Of a DNA stretch of 64,000 nucleotides, positions 17,047 through 25,924 are shown in pieces. This stretch comes from Candidatus Saccharimonas sp. (lineage in GTDB: Bacteria; Patescibacteriota; Saccharimonadia; Saccharimonadales; Saccharimonadaceae). The notes beneath the pieces are model-generated. The model was not told the DNA's origin and did not search any database. It was given only the letters and a program-made list of their open reading frames with translations. The position numbers and the translations under genes were made by a program. The DNA lies in the NCBI GenBank assembly GCA_022736555.1, contig DZCW01000004.1, positions 1 to 64,000 on the forward strand, read 5' to 3'. Position 1 is the first letter of the stretch; each line of letters opens with the position of its first letter.

Positions 17047-18224
17047 GAATACAATATCTAAAAGTGCGCGCTTTGTTATTATCGGCGTTAATTATTATCT
17101 CAATGCCCGCTAGTGTAATGGCCTATGATAATGCCTTCTATAGTTCTAACGACATATTGTTTTACGATTCCAAGGCTACTAGTTGTATCGATGGGCCATT
17201 AGTCGGTAATGATAACTTAGAAAAGATACTTCGCTATTACATCGGAAAGGGTCTAACGCTAGAGCAAGCAGCGGGTATTGCTGGCAATTATCAACAGGAA
17301 TCAAGTTTTGACCCTAGAATGATTCAAGGTGGTACTATTGCCAATGATGAATACTTGCCAGTTAATGGTGTGGGGTTTGGGATTGCCCAATGGACATTTA
17401 CCGGAAGACAGTCTGTATTAGTTAATCTAGCTAAATCAAGCAACCGTAAAGTTATGGATTTATCACTACAATTAGATTTATCGTGGCAGGAATTAAGCAT
17501 AAGTCACCCAAATTGGCTATCTAACCTACAAAAAGCCACAACACCCGAATCCGCTGCTTATGTTTTTCATAGAGACTTTGAAGCTTCGGCTGATTCCGAA
17601 GCCGCTGTTAGAACTGTTCGCGGCGGTAATGCTGTAAAGATATATGATAACTATAAAAATAGCATAGCCAGCGGAACTTCATCGTGTGCTAATAATGGAC
17701 AGCCGTCAACATATATAAACGGGTTTGCTATATATAATCAAAACGATCCACAATGGTCGGACAAGGCCTACGGCACTAGTACTATAGGTAGATCTGGATG
17801 CGGACCATCAGCTATGGCCATGATCGTCAATGCGCTAACTGGAACAAAAACAACCCCTGTCGACACCGCAACATACGGCGCAGCTAATGGAACATATGTA
17901 GATGGTGTTGGTAGTAGTCATTCTATAACGACTATCATAAGCACTCATTGGGGCTTAACAGCAAAAAAAATAGGAGCTGATGTTACAAACATAAATACCA
18001 TCCTCAGAAGTGGTGGTCTAATTATTACATCTGGCACTGGTAGCGCGCCATTCACTAGTTCTGGTCATTTCATAATTATTCGTGCCGTTACGGCAACCGA
18101 TAAATGGATGATTGGTGATTCGAATAGTAATAAGGGTATAAAAAATAGCAAGAAGGAATGGAATCCTGCCGATTTAATAGCAAACGGCATGAACACCGAT
18201 AATGTATGGGCAGTAACTAAATAA
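17043..18224 (+). CDS. Two-domain wall hydrolase: phage-type lysozyme plus C39-like peptidase
   Basis: A 393-aa secreted protein with a signal peptide (residues 1-28). Domain 1 (about 45-180) resembles phage tail lysozyme: GLTLEQAAGIAGNYQQESSFDP with the likely catalytic Glu, then GVGFGIAQWTFTGRQ. Domain 2 (about 225-393) is a C39-like papain-fold peptidase: NDPQWSDKAYG, Cys in GRSGCGPSAM, His in SSGHFIIIRA and Asn/Asp in IGDSNSNKG. It could open peptidoglycan for the secretion apparatus, or attack the wall of a host cell if the organism is an epibiont. ATG 17043 overlaps the preceding gene, and the next starts at 18224. Confidence 0.85.
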   Translation: MRIQYLKVRALLLSALIIISMPASVMAYDNAFYSSNDILFYDSKATSCIDGPLVGNDNLEKILRYYIGKGLTLEQAAGIAGNYQQESSFDPRMIQGGTIANDEYLPVNGVGFGIAQWTFTGRQSVLVNLAKSSNRKVMDLSLQLDLSWQELSISHPNWLSNLQKATTPESAAYVFHRDFEASADSEAAVRTVRGGNAVKIYDNYKNSIASGTSSCANNGQPSTYINGFAIYNQNDPQWSDKAYGTSTIGRSGCGPSAMAMIVNALTGTKTTPVDTATYGAANGTYVDGVGSSHSITTIISTHWGLTAKKIGADVTNINTILRSGGLIITSGTGSAPFTSSGHFIIIRAVTATDKWMIGDSNSNKGIKNSKKEWNPADLIANGMNTDNVWAVTK

Positions 18225-18727
18225 TGTCAGACTCTAGAAAAAAAATAATTATTATTATCACAATTGTTGCTCTATTTATGATATTAATAGGTATCATATT
18301 CGCTATTAATTCTGGCAATACAAATTCAACCAAAGACCCGTCAATTACGAATGTTTATGTCGATCCAGGATCGGGCGAGACCGTCTATAGCACCCCCAAT
18401 AAAACCCCCGAAAAAGCCGGCGGTAGTAGCGTAGTTATATTAGGCTTATCTAAATTATTAGATATTGGACTTACCAGCAATCAGATTACCAAGCTAAGAA
18501 CTTATTTTTCAGATTACGCATCCGCACAAAAACCAAGCATAACAGAGATCAGCATAACGGTCGCATCAATCAAACGAACTATCAATAACGGTGAAGTTAC
18601 ACTAGATTTTATTATCACGATTAATCGCGGATCAACTATGAACGCCAAAATTATTTATAATAATATCAATGATTTAAATCTTAAAATATATAAAGTAACA
18701 GACAATTCATTAGTTTATAGTTCCTAG
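18224..18727 (+). CDS. Small membrane-anchored protein ending the T4SS run
   Basis: A 167-aa protein with one N-terminal TM helix (about residues 8-28, IIIIITIVALFMILIGIIFA) and a soluble exported domain. No family recognised. It overlaps the hydrolase stop by one base (TAATG), so it is coupled to it. The last four bases overlap the convergent recF stop. Confidence 0.7.
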   Translation: MSDSRKKIIIIITIVALFMILIGIIFAINSGNTNSTKDPSITNVYVDPGSGETVYSTPNKTPEKAGGSSVVILGLSKLLDIGLTSNQITKLRTYFSDYASAQKPSITEISITVASIKRTINNGEVTLDFIITINRGSTMNAKIIYNNINDLNLKIYKVTDNSLVYSS

Positions 18728-19767
18728 ATACTAAGGTTAATCGTATAGTAATCTTCTATGTATTCCGGCGTATGGGCTGATGTTATTATTATTTGGTTAT
18801 TTGATGATAATAAACTTTTTTGACGATCACTATCTAGTTCACTAAAAACATCATCGAGTAGAATAATTGGTTTTTGATCGATGATTTGTTCGATAATATC
18901 CACTTCCAAAAACTTTAATGCCAATATAATACTACGCACCTCGCCACGTGAGGCGACGTCTAGAGCGGGGGAGTTATTAAATTGGAATATCACATCATGT
19001 CGATGTGGGCCAGTACTAGTAAAGCCCAGCAAAGCATCCCGCGAGCTGTGATTATGTAGATCATTTAACAATTTTTGTTTTATATCACCGATATAAGTAT
19101 GTGAATAGTGAACCGAAACGATATCGTTTGATTTTGCTATATTATTATAAGCTTCATTTAAGTTATTATTAATTCTTTCAATAAAAGCAATCCGTTTTTC
19201 GATAATATAAGCCCCATATTCACTTAAATTTATATCCCAAACGAATAATTCATCGTGCGTAGTTGGTAGTTTTTTTAATAAATTATTACGCTGTTTCAGG
19301 GCACGTTCATATTTATGTATAGCATTAGAATATAACGGATCAAGTTGACTAATAAAACGATCTACAAATTGACGTCGGCGAGTAGGTGAGCCGTGTAATA
19401 AACGTAAGTCGTCTGGCTCAAATAAAACAACTGGATATTTATGCTTTATTGGCATTCGGTGCATGATCTTATCGTCTATAATTATTTTTTTTCGACCAGA
19501 TTTTAATTTAGGGTCAAAAGTAATTGATCTTTTTATATAATCATCGAATTCTAAATCTATTCGCCACCATGGCGACTCGTAACGCAAAACATCACTATCA
19601 CTTCCCTTAAATGAGCTGCCTTGAAGTGATATATATAAGGCCTCGAGTAGTGATGTTTTACCGCTGCCATTTTTACCAGTTATAACCGTAGTAGTGGGCG
19701 AGATTAATAGCGTAAAAACATCGTGTGAACGAATATTTTCAACTGATAATTTTCTTACCACCGCCAT
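18724..19767 (-). CDS. recF: DNA replication/repair protein RecF
   Basis: A 347-aa SMC-like ABC ATPase that loads RecA at gaps with RecO/RecR. Seen: Walker A GKNGSGKT (residues 31-38), the signature region SRGEVRSIILALK (about 270-282) and Walker B PIILLDDVFSELD (about 300). It lies 12 nt after dnaN in the same direction, the classical dnaA-dnaN-recF order. gyrB does not follow; the T4SS locus is there instead. Confidence 0.95.
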   Translation of the reverse strand: MAVVRKLSVENIRSHDVFTLLISPTTTVITGKNGSGKTSLLEALYISLQGSSFKGSDSDVLRYESPWWRIDLEFDDYIKRSITFDPKLKSGRKKIIIDDKIMHRMPIKHKYPVVLFEPDDLRLLHGSPTRRRQFVDRFISQLDPLYSNAIHKYERALKQRNNLLKKLPTTHDELFVWDINLSEYGAYIIEKRIAFIERINNNLNEAYNNIAKSNDIVSVHYSHTYIGDIKQKLLNDLHNHSSRDALLGFTSTGPHRHDVIFQFNNSPALDVASRGEVRSIILALKFLEVDIIEQIIDQKPIILLDDVFSELDSDRQKSLLSSNNQIIITSAHTPEYIEDYYTINLSI

Positions 19768-19779
19768 TTTTTAAAATCA

Positions 19780-20880
19780 CTAACTCTTAAGAGGCATAAT
19801 TATATGGAAATATTCAGTATCTGGTTTAGTAGATTTCAATATACATGGCGCAATTTTTCCACTAAAACTGAATTCAATTTCATCACTATCAATAACCGAT
19901 AAAGCCTCGCTGAGATAACGAGAATTTAATGTTATTTGGCCGATATTTGTAATTTTAGCGCTAGCTTCTGACGTATTTTCACCAAGTTGTGAGGCGATTG
20001 AATGAATTGATAGCACACTAGTTTCTTTATTAGTAGTTAGGGTTATACTACCACCTGATTCGCGTGCGAATAATCCTGATATTTTAGTTATACGGATAAA
20101 ATCAGCTTTATTTAACACCGCAGTTGTCTCCGAAGAAGCTGGAATGAGTTGACGATAATTAGGGAAATTACCGCCAATTAAACGGCTAATAATTTCAGCA
20201 TCATTAATTCTAAATCTGACCTGAGTGTCATCGAATAATATATCAATTTCACTTGACTCGTCAGATATATTACGTAAAACTTCCTGCAAAGTCTGGGTTG
20301 GTATAATAGCCGATATTTCACTCTTGGTTTCAACTAAACGTCGTTCAGATAGGCGATAGCCATCAGTTGCTGCTAAATATAATTGGCCCTGGAATGAATT
20401 CCAATAAACACCAGTTAATACTGGTCGAGTGGTATCATTACTAGTAGTTATAATTGTTTGTGAAATAGCTTGTTTGAAATCTTCAACCTTTATACTGTAC
20501 TGAATTGACGAAGACTCATTAATTGTAGGTAATTCAGGAAAATCATCAGCAATAAAACCATTAATAATCGATGAATATGTACCACATTTAATATGTAAGT
20601 TATCATTTATAACTTTTAATTCAACAGATTGCTTTGGTAGGTTAGATATGAATTCCGACATTAATTTAGCGGGTATAGTGATTGCTCCTGGTTTTGCAAT
20701 CTTAGCACCAATATATTGAGTAGTAGCTATTTCTAAATTAGTTGCGGCTACTAATAATCGATTACCGTCAGTACGAAGCAATATATTACTTAAAATTGGT
20801 AATTGAGTTTTTGTACTAGCTACTCGTCCAACAGCTGATATTGCACGATTTAAGTTTTCTTGGGTTACTGTGAGTTCCAT
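19780..20880 (-). CDS. dnaN: DNA polymerase III sliding clamp (beta subunit)
   Basis: A 366-aa clamp with three repeated domains. Seen: MELTVTQENLNRAISAVGRVASTK at the N terminus, TRPVLTGVYW and LYLAATDGYRLSERR in the middle domain, and the C-terminal sequence FHIIMPLKS typical of the family (MPxR/K). AAAGAAAGG lies about 9 nt before the ATG. It follows dnaA after a 266-bp spacer that carries a DnaA box. Confidence 0.96.
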   Translation of the reverse strand: MELTVTQENLNRAISAVGRVASTKTQLPILSNILLRTDGNRLLVAATNLEIATTQYIGAKIAKPGAITIPAKLMSEFISNLPKQSVELKVINDNLHIKCGTYSSIINGFIADDFPELPTINESSSIQYSIKVEDFKQAISQTIITTSNDTTRPVLTGVYWNSFQGQLYLAATDGYRLSERRLVETKSEISAIIPTQTLQEVLRNISDESSEIDILFDDTQVRFRINDAEIISRLIGGNFPNYRQLIPASSETTAVLNKADFIRITKISGLFARESGGSITLTTNKETSVLSIHSIASQLGENTSEASAKITNIGQITLNSRYLSEALSVIDSDEIEFSFSGKIAPCILKSTKPDTEYFHIIMPLKS

Positions 20881-21146
20881 TACTTATTACCTTTCTTTAA
20901 TTTATTCTTTTTAGGTTTAATAATAGGTGTTGTGGATAATGGGTAAAACTTTTATTCAACAGGTTAAATAACTGAATTAAGTGTGTGTATAAAATAGTGG
21001 AATAGTGGTTCAAGGTTTGGTGGTTAAATAGGTGTTTCACACAAGCTGGTATATATAATTGGTGTAGTGAGTTGTTGGTTGTGTATATATAATCACTAGA
21101 TATACTACTATTAAATCGCTGTTTGTTCACATTTTTTACACATAAC
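20881..21146. other. dnaA-dnaN spacer with DnaA box
   Basis: A 266-bp A+T-rich spacer. A perfect DnaA box TTATCCACA lies on the minus strand at 20931-20939, with weaker TTTTACACA/TTCACACA-like boxes near 21030 and 21130. It could be an accessory part of the origin or an autoregulatory site. A short frame across it is probably not coding. Confidence 0.6.
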
Positions 21147-22529
21147 TTAGGCATATAATTTCTCCCTAATCGAAGCGACTTGTTCGCGAATTATATAATC
21201 AAGTTTAATAGCTTTTTCGATCTTCTCAATTGAATGGATAGCTGTTGTATGGTCTTTGCGACCTAATTCATTAGCAATCTTAGGAAAACTGAGATGTAAT
21301 TCACTTCGTAGTAAATACATAGCTATTTGGCGAGGTACGACGATATGTTTATCGCGCTTTGAACCACATAGTTCACTAAGTTCTATTTGAAAGTGTTTAG
21401 CGGTTCTATCTATAATTTGCTTACTAGATATATGTTGTGGTCGTGAATGATGAATATTACCTAATAATCCTTCGGCGGTCGAGATATCCGGTTCGATTCC
21501 ACGCATTTCAGCGTAAGCTAGTAATTGATTTAAGGCACCCTCGAGCTCGCGAATATTTGTTTTTATATTCGTAGCCAAGTATTCTATCGTATCTTGTTTT
21601 AAGGTTATGCCAGATAGGGAAGCTTTGATGTTTAGAATTGCGCAACGTGTCTCGAAATCTGGCATCTGAATATCGATTGTCATACCCATTTCAAAGCGAC
21701 TTCGTAAACGTTCAGTTAGGGTAGGAATACTCTTTGGTGGTTTATCTGAACTTATAATAATTTGTTTATTGTTTTGATGTAGATGATTAAAGGTATGAAA
21801 GAACTCTTCTTGGGTTTTTTCTTTACCAGCAATAAACTGCATATCATCGATAATTAGAACGTCGACATTACGATATTTTTCCGAGAAACCTTTTTTCTTA
21901 AACCTAATGTAATCTAGAAATTCACTTACGAAAGTTTCGGAACTAATATATATAACTCGGATTTTTGGATCTTTTTTAATAATCTCATTACCGATAGCTT
22001 GCATTAGGTGAGTTTTGCCTAAACCAACACCACCATATAAATAAAGTGGGTTATATTTTACACCTGGGTTTGCCGCCACAGCTTGGCTAGCTGTGTACGC
22101 TAAGTCATTACTAGAACCAACTATAAAATTATCAAATGTATAGCGTGGATTTAGGTTACCGCTCGTTACTAAACGGGTAGTTGTACTCGGTTTATTATTT
22201 GATTGTAGTAATTCATCAACTGTCGAATTGTTGGCGTTTGTATTATTACTAAGAGTTGTTTCACGATTTAAACGGGCATGTTTATTAGAGGTGTTGATTG
22301 TATAAGTAACTTCTTTGGCATTAACGCCGTTTTTTGCCAAGACGTTTCTAATTTGGTCATCGAACTTTACTTCAAATTGTTTTTTTGCAAATATATTTGG
22401 AACCGATATAATTATCTCGGACTCATTCTGATCGATAAGCTCAGTGTTTTTAAACCAGGTCGTGAAAGTAGCGTGTGAAACAGTCAGTTCAATCTCACCG
22501 AGCACACTTTGCCACAACGCTTGATGCAT
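21147..22529 (-). CDS. dnaA: Chromosomal replication initiator DnaA
   Basis: A 460-aa AAA+ initiator. Domain I is at the N terminus (LWQSVLGEIELTVSHATFTTWF), with a Asn/Ser/Thr-rich linker about 85-120. Walker A GGVGLGKT is at residues 166-173 and Walker B VLIIDDMQF about 224-232. The C-terminal DnaA-box-binding signature GRKDHTTAIHSIEKI is present. ATG 22529 is chosen because AGAGAGG lies 8 nt upstream; the open frame extends to 22595 but has no site there and reaches into the DnaA-box region. Confidence 0.97.
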   Translation of the reverse strand: MHQALWQSVLGEIELTVSHATFTTWFKNTELIDQNESEIIISVPNIFAKKQFEVKFDDQIRNVLAKNGVNAKEVTYTINTSNKHARLNRETTLSNNTNANNSTVDELLQSNNKPSTTTRLVTSGNLNPRYTFDNFIVGSSNDLAYTASQAVAANPGVKYNPLYLYGGVGLGKTHLMQAIGNEIIKKDPKIRVIYISSETFVSEFLDYIRFKKKGFSEKYRNVDVLIIDDMQFIAGKEKTQEEFFHTFNHLHQNNKQIIISSDKPPKSIPTLTERLRSRFEMGMTIDIQMPDFETRCAILNIKASLSGITLKQDTIEYLATNIKTNIRELEGALNQLLAYAEMRGIEPDISTAEGLLGNIHHSRPQHISSKQIIDRTAKHFQIELSELCGSKRDKHIVVPRQIAMYLLRSELHLSFPKIANELGRKDHTTAIHSIEKIEKAIKLDYIIREQVASIREKLYA

Positions 22530-22786
22530 ATTTAATACCTCTCTAAAAACACACTTTGTTCTTATAACTATACTTAACATTGGGGTTTTCCACAACCCAA
22601 TAATCTGAGCGGCAGGGGATATAGGATTAGGGGTGGAAGTTATACACAGTTTAGAGCCACCTCAATAAATATGTGGAAAAATAATCAATTATAGAGGATA
22701 ACTTTTATATATTAAAAAATCCAATTGCTTAAAATTCAACTAATAGCTTGCTAAAATAGGGTATTTTAAGGTACACTATTACAGAT
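22530..22786. other. Probable oriC between dnaA and rpmH
   Basis: Divergent spacer of 257 bp with three DnaA-box-like 9-mers: TTTTCCACA at 22586-22594 (plus), TTATACACA at 22640-22648 (plus) and TTTTCCACA at 22672-22680 (minus). An A+T-rich stretch (about 22676-22740) follows and could be the unwinding element. The coding strand switches here: recF-dnaN-dnaA lie to the left on minus, rpmH-rnpA-yidC-jag to the right on plus. Confidence 0.75.
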
Positions 22787-22924
22787 ATGCCAAAAAGAAC
22801 ATTCCAACCACACACTCGTCATCGTGCGCGTACACACGGATTTCGTGCTCGTATTGCTACCGATGCTGGACGTGCTGTTATTAAACGCCGACGCATTAAA
22901 GGTCGCGCAAAATTGACAGCCTAA
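22787..22924 (+). CDS. rpmH: Ribosomal protein L34
   Basis: A 45-aa basic protein beginning [20 protein letters not shown] and ending in the typical arginine-rich [12 protein letters not shown]. It fits L34 in length and sequence and stands at the usual place next to dnaA, opposite strand. A TACACT box 10 nt before the ATG suggests a leaderless mRNA. Confidence 0.97.
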   Translation: MPKRTFQPHTRHRARTHGFRARIATDAGRAVIKRRRIKGRAKLTA

Positions 22925-22964
22925 ATTTAAAAACACTGCATAAACCGCAGTGTTTTTAAATTAG
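22921..22964 (+). terminator. Terminator after rpmH
   Basis: Stem CACTGC/GCAGTG extended by A/T runs on both sides (about 22921-22939 with 22947-22964). It starts in the rpmH stop codon. It would give ribosomal-protein mRNA an end separate from rnpA, which has its own -10 box. Confidence 0.75.
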
Positions 22965-22977
22965 GTATCTTTTAAGT

Positions 22978-22983
22978 TATAAT
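22978..22983 (+). promoter_or_regulatory. -10 box of rnpA
   Basis: TATAAT, 7 nt before ATG 22991; leaderless transcript likely. Confidence 0.55.
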
Positions 22984-22990
22984 TAGGTAA

Positions 22991-23338
22991 ATGATTCCTT
23001 TTAATAATCGCTTTCATGGCCATAGCAGTTTGGCTTATGTATATAAAAACGGACAGGCGATTCGTTCGCATCTTTTTGTGTTGAAATTTATAGTAAACCC
23101 ACATCGTAAGGCTTCTAGGGTAGCGGTGGTTGTTAGTAAAAAAGTCTTAAAGAGTGCAGTTAGACGTAATCGTATCCGCAGAAAAATATATGAAAATATT
23201 CATCATCAATTGTCAAATATGAATAGGGTATATGATATCGTGATAATTGTCTCATCTGGTGAATTACTAAGTACTCCATATAATGAAATATCTGACCAGA
23301 TAAGTCAAATGTTCGATCAAGCTAGTATATTAAAATAA
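22991..23338 (+). CDS. rnpA: RNase P protein component
   Basis: A 115-aa basic protein that, with the RNase P RNA, matures tRNA 5' ends. The family signature is seen as RVAVVVSKKVLKSAVRRNRIRRKIYE (about residues 33-60), after a shortened N terminus (MIPFNNRFHGHSSLAYVYKNG). Gene order rpmH-rnpA-yidC-jag is conserved in bacteria. Confidence 0.95.
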   Translation: MIPFNNRFHGHSSLAYVYKNGQAIRSHLFVLKFIVNPHRKASRVAVVVSKKVLKSAVRRNRIRRKIYENIHHQLSNMNRVYDIVIIVSSGELLSTPYNEISDQISQMFDQASILK

Positions 23339-23423
23339 CAACAACATAAACCATGCCAAAAAACCACAAAAATGCTATAATTTATATCTATAAGTATTAA
23401 TGCTTTTTTGGAGTTTTTGTCCT

Positions 23424-24383
23424 GTGAATATATTTAACCTCATCATCGTTCAACCAATCTTTAACTTGCTTTTTGGGCTCTATAGTATTATCCCTGGCGG
23501 TGATTTTGGTGTTGTAATAGTAATTTTCACGGTTCTAGTTCGTTTTGCTATGTGGCCATTAATCAAAAAGCAGCTGCATCAGACCAAAGCTATGCAAAAA
23601 ATGCAGCCAGAGCTTGCCAGGATTAAAAAAGAATCTAAAGGCAATAAACAACTTGAAGGCATGCAGATGATGGAGTTGTATAAAAAACACGACATTCACC
23701 CATTCCGCTCTATTGGCATATTGTTGATCCAATTGCCTATTTTTATCGCTCTTTATCAGGTTATACAGATCTTTACATTGCATAGGGATGAGATTGCAGG
23801 TTTTACGTATAGCTTTCTAAAAGGTGTTGGCCCAATTAAGGATCTAATAGCTAATCCTGATAATTTTAATCAAAACTTCCTAGGTTTATTTAATCTCAGT
23901 CAGCAAGCAATCGCCTCTAACCCATTCGCTGTAAATATATTTATTCTAATCTTGGCAATTGGTGCAGCGGCAACACAATACATAATGTCCAAGCAAACAA
24001 TGCCTAAAAAACAATCCAACAAGCGCCTCAGGGATATTATGAGTGAAGCAGCTGATGGTAAACAGGCTGATCAGAGTGAAATGAATGCAATTATGATGGG
24101 CCAAATGACGAAGTTTTTACCAGTCATTATGTTCCTTATTATGATTTACCTACCTGGTGCGCTAGTACTTTACTATACAGTTTCTAACCTAATAGCTGTT
24201 TTACAACAAGGCCACGCCCTCAAGGATGATACTAAGGAAATGATAGCTATTGCCGATCAGGCAACGCCAATTCAAAACAAAAAAGCCACCGCCAAAGCGC
24301 GGGCCAAAGAAGCAACTGAAGCTAATATTATTCGTATTACAGCCAAGGACACGGCTAGTAAGAAGAATAAAAAAAGGAGTTGA
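23424..24383 (+). CDS. yidC: Membrane protein insertase YidC/Oxa1
   Basis: A 319-aa short (Gram-positive-type) YidC lacking the large periplasmic domain. TM helices near residues 8-30 and 25-48 are followed by the cytoplasmic hairpin KKQLHQTKAMQKMQPELARIKKES, then more TM helices and IYLPGALVLYYTVSNLIAVLQQ near the end. A basic tail follows. GTG 23424 is chosen for the upstream GGAG (about 10 nt away); an in-frame ATG at 23400 would add eight residues. Confidence 0.93.
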   Translation: MNIFNLIIVQPIFNLLFGLYSIIPGGDFGVVIVIFTVLVRFAMWPLIKKQLHQTKAMQKMQPELARIKKESKGNKQLEGMQMMELYKKHDIHPFRSIGILLIQLPIFIALYQVIQIFTLHRDEIAGFTYSFLKGVGPIKDLIANPDNFNQNFLGLFNLSQQAIASNPFAVNIFILILAIGAAATQYIMSKQTMPKKQSNKRLRDIMSEAADGKQADQSEMNAIMMGQMTKFLPVIMFLIMIYLPGALVLYYTVSNLIAVLQQGHALKDDTKEMIAIADQATPIQNKKATAKARAKEATEANIIRITAKDTASKKNKKRS

Positions 24384-24384
24384 T

Positions 24385-24846
24385 ATGAATAAAGAAGAAT
24401 CGGTTCAATTTGCGCAGAAATATTTAGAGGATCTATTGTCTTTCTTTGGAGCTAATATCACCGTATCATCAACTTGTGATGATGAAGTAATTGAACTATC
24501 TGTTCCATCAAACACCCTAAATAGCTTATTGATTGGTCGTAATGCCGAGACTTTGCGTAGTTTACAATATATTGTTTCAACAGTACTTCGCAATAAAGAT
24601 GCAGTGTTAACTCGCGTGAATATCGATATTGCTGGCTACAAGAAACAACGTGCTGATCGCCTGGTAAAACAAGCTCAGGAATGGATCGAAGAAGTTAGGC
24701 GTACTGGCGATTCTCGTATTGTTAGTATGAATGCAGCTGATAGGCGAATAATCCACCAAGTTGCCAGTGAATATAGCGATATTCAGACATTTTCAGAGGG
24801 TGAAGGTCGCGATCGTAAAATTACAATTGCTCAGGCTGGTTCATAA
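24385..24846 (+). CDS. jag: Jag / KhpB RNA-binding protein
   Basis: A 153-aa protein with a KH-like domain (LLIGRNAETLRSLQYIVS, about residues 50-68) followed by an R3H domain (RIVSMNAADRRIIHQVASEYSDIQTFSEGEGRDRKI). There is no separate Jag_N domain beyond a short lead. AAAGGAG stands 5-6 nt before ATG 24385, almost touching the yidC stop, so the two form an operon. The 3' end overlaps the convergent glycosyltransferase gene by 26 nt. Confidence 0.93.
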   Translation: MNKEESVQFAQKYLEDLLSFFGANITVSSTCDDEVIELSVPSNTLNSLLIGRNAETLRSLQYIVSTVLRNKDAVLTRVNIDIAGYKKQRADRLVKQAQEWIEEVRRTGDSRIVSMNAADRRIIHQVASEYSDIQTFSEGEGRDRKITIAQAGS

Positions 24847-25924
24847 CATTCAAATATACTAAGTGAGTTTGTTTGGCGGTATCTAGCCATGAATATTTAG
24901 CTAGTTGCTTATAACCTTTTTTAATTAAATCAGCCTGTAATTTTTTATCGGTTAAAACGCTATCGATAGTATTGGCCATATCGTCTATATCTAGTGGATT
25001 AAAATAACAGGCGGCATCGCCGTATATTTCTGGTAGACAAGTGGCACTACTACTAACCACCGGAGCTCCGTAGCCCATAGTCTCGAGCCCTGGTAGGCCG
25101 AAACCTTCCATAAGTGAAGGAAATATATATGCCGAAGTGTTAGTGTATAACCAATCACGTTCAGGATTAGATAGGAAATCTGTAAATAAGATATTACGAT
25201 ATCCTTTTTCCTCGAAATATTGTTTATTAATATTGGCACTCTTATCTATCTTACCTACTAATACCAATCCTAGCTCAGGATGTTTTTCTAATAATTTCTG
25301 ATGAGCATCACCTAGTCGTTTTATATTTTTATAATCGCTCTGTTTACCGACGTATAAAATATATTCCTTGAATGGATGTTTATATGGTTTTAATTTATCT
25401 ATGAATATATCTGCCGCTTCATAGGTAACGGTAATTTTTTTGGATGACACGCCAGAGAACTTAATTAATTCATCCTTAGTATATTTACTAGGAACAATTA
25501 ATTGGCGGCTAGTTCTAGCGACTCGTTTAAATACGAATTTTCCGATTAACTGTTTTGTATGGAATATTAACCAATTTTTGTCAGAGTTATAGGTTTTTAT
25601 TAACGTTAGATCGTGAAAAGTTGTAATATGAGGACCGTTATAAAAAACAGGTTGTTGTGGCATACAAAAATGCACCAGGTCGGGCGACAGACTATCTAAT
25701 AATTGTTTAAAACCAATCTGTTCGGATAATGAGTAATCATCAAAATCAGCTATTTGAACGCTGAAATTATCAGCACTAGGTTTCCAGAAATTAACGTCCT
25801 TGGATCGGATTAGGACTGTGTATTTATTAACCTTATCAATCTCTTGTAGATAGTGTAAAAGTCGTTCGACATAAGTCCCGGTCGAACTGTTAATTATTCT
25901 GGCATCAATTGCTATATGGCTCAT
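24821..25924 (-). CDS. Glycosyltransferase family 4 (GT-B fold)
   Basis: A 367-aa protein. The C-terminal nucleotide-sugar domain shows YILYVGKQSDYKNIKRL, then the loop FPSLMEGFGLPGLETMGYGAPVVSSSATCLPEIYGDAA, with the E-x7-E motif of GT4 retaining transferases (about residues 260-270). It belongs to the surface-polysaccharide locus. It ends inside the jag gene (26-nt overlap) and overlaps the GtrA gene start region by 4 nt. Confidence 0.88.
   Translation of the reverse strand: MSHIAIDARIINSSTGTYVERLLHYLQEIDKVNKYTVLIRSKDVNFWKPSADNFSVQIADFDDYSLSEQIGFKQLLDSLSPDLVHFCMPQQPVFYNGPHITTFHDLTLIKTYNSDKNWLIFHTKQLIGKFVFKRVARTSRQLIVPSKYTKDELIKFSGVSSKKITVTYEAADIFIDKLKPYKHPFKEYILYVGKQSDYKNIKRLGDAHQKLLEKHPELGLVLVGKIDKSANINKQYFEEKGYRNILFTDFLSNPERDWLYTNTSAYIFPSLMEGFGLPGLETMGYGAPVVSSSATCLPEIYGDAACYFNPLDIDDMANTIDSVLTDKKLQADLIKKGYKQLAKYSWLDTAKQTHLVYLNVMNQPEQL

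Noticed and set aside
20897-21154. 85-aa open frame between dnaA and dnaN
   Set aside because: Low-complexity, no ribosome binding site, overlaps dnaA and covers a DnaA box; the spacer looks like an origin/regulatory region.
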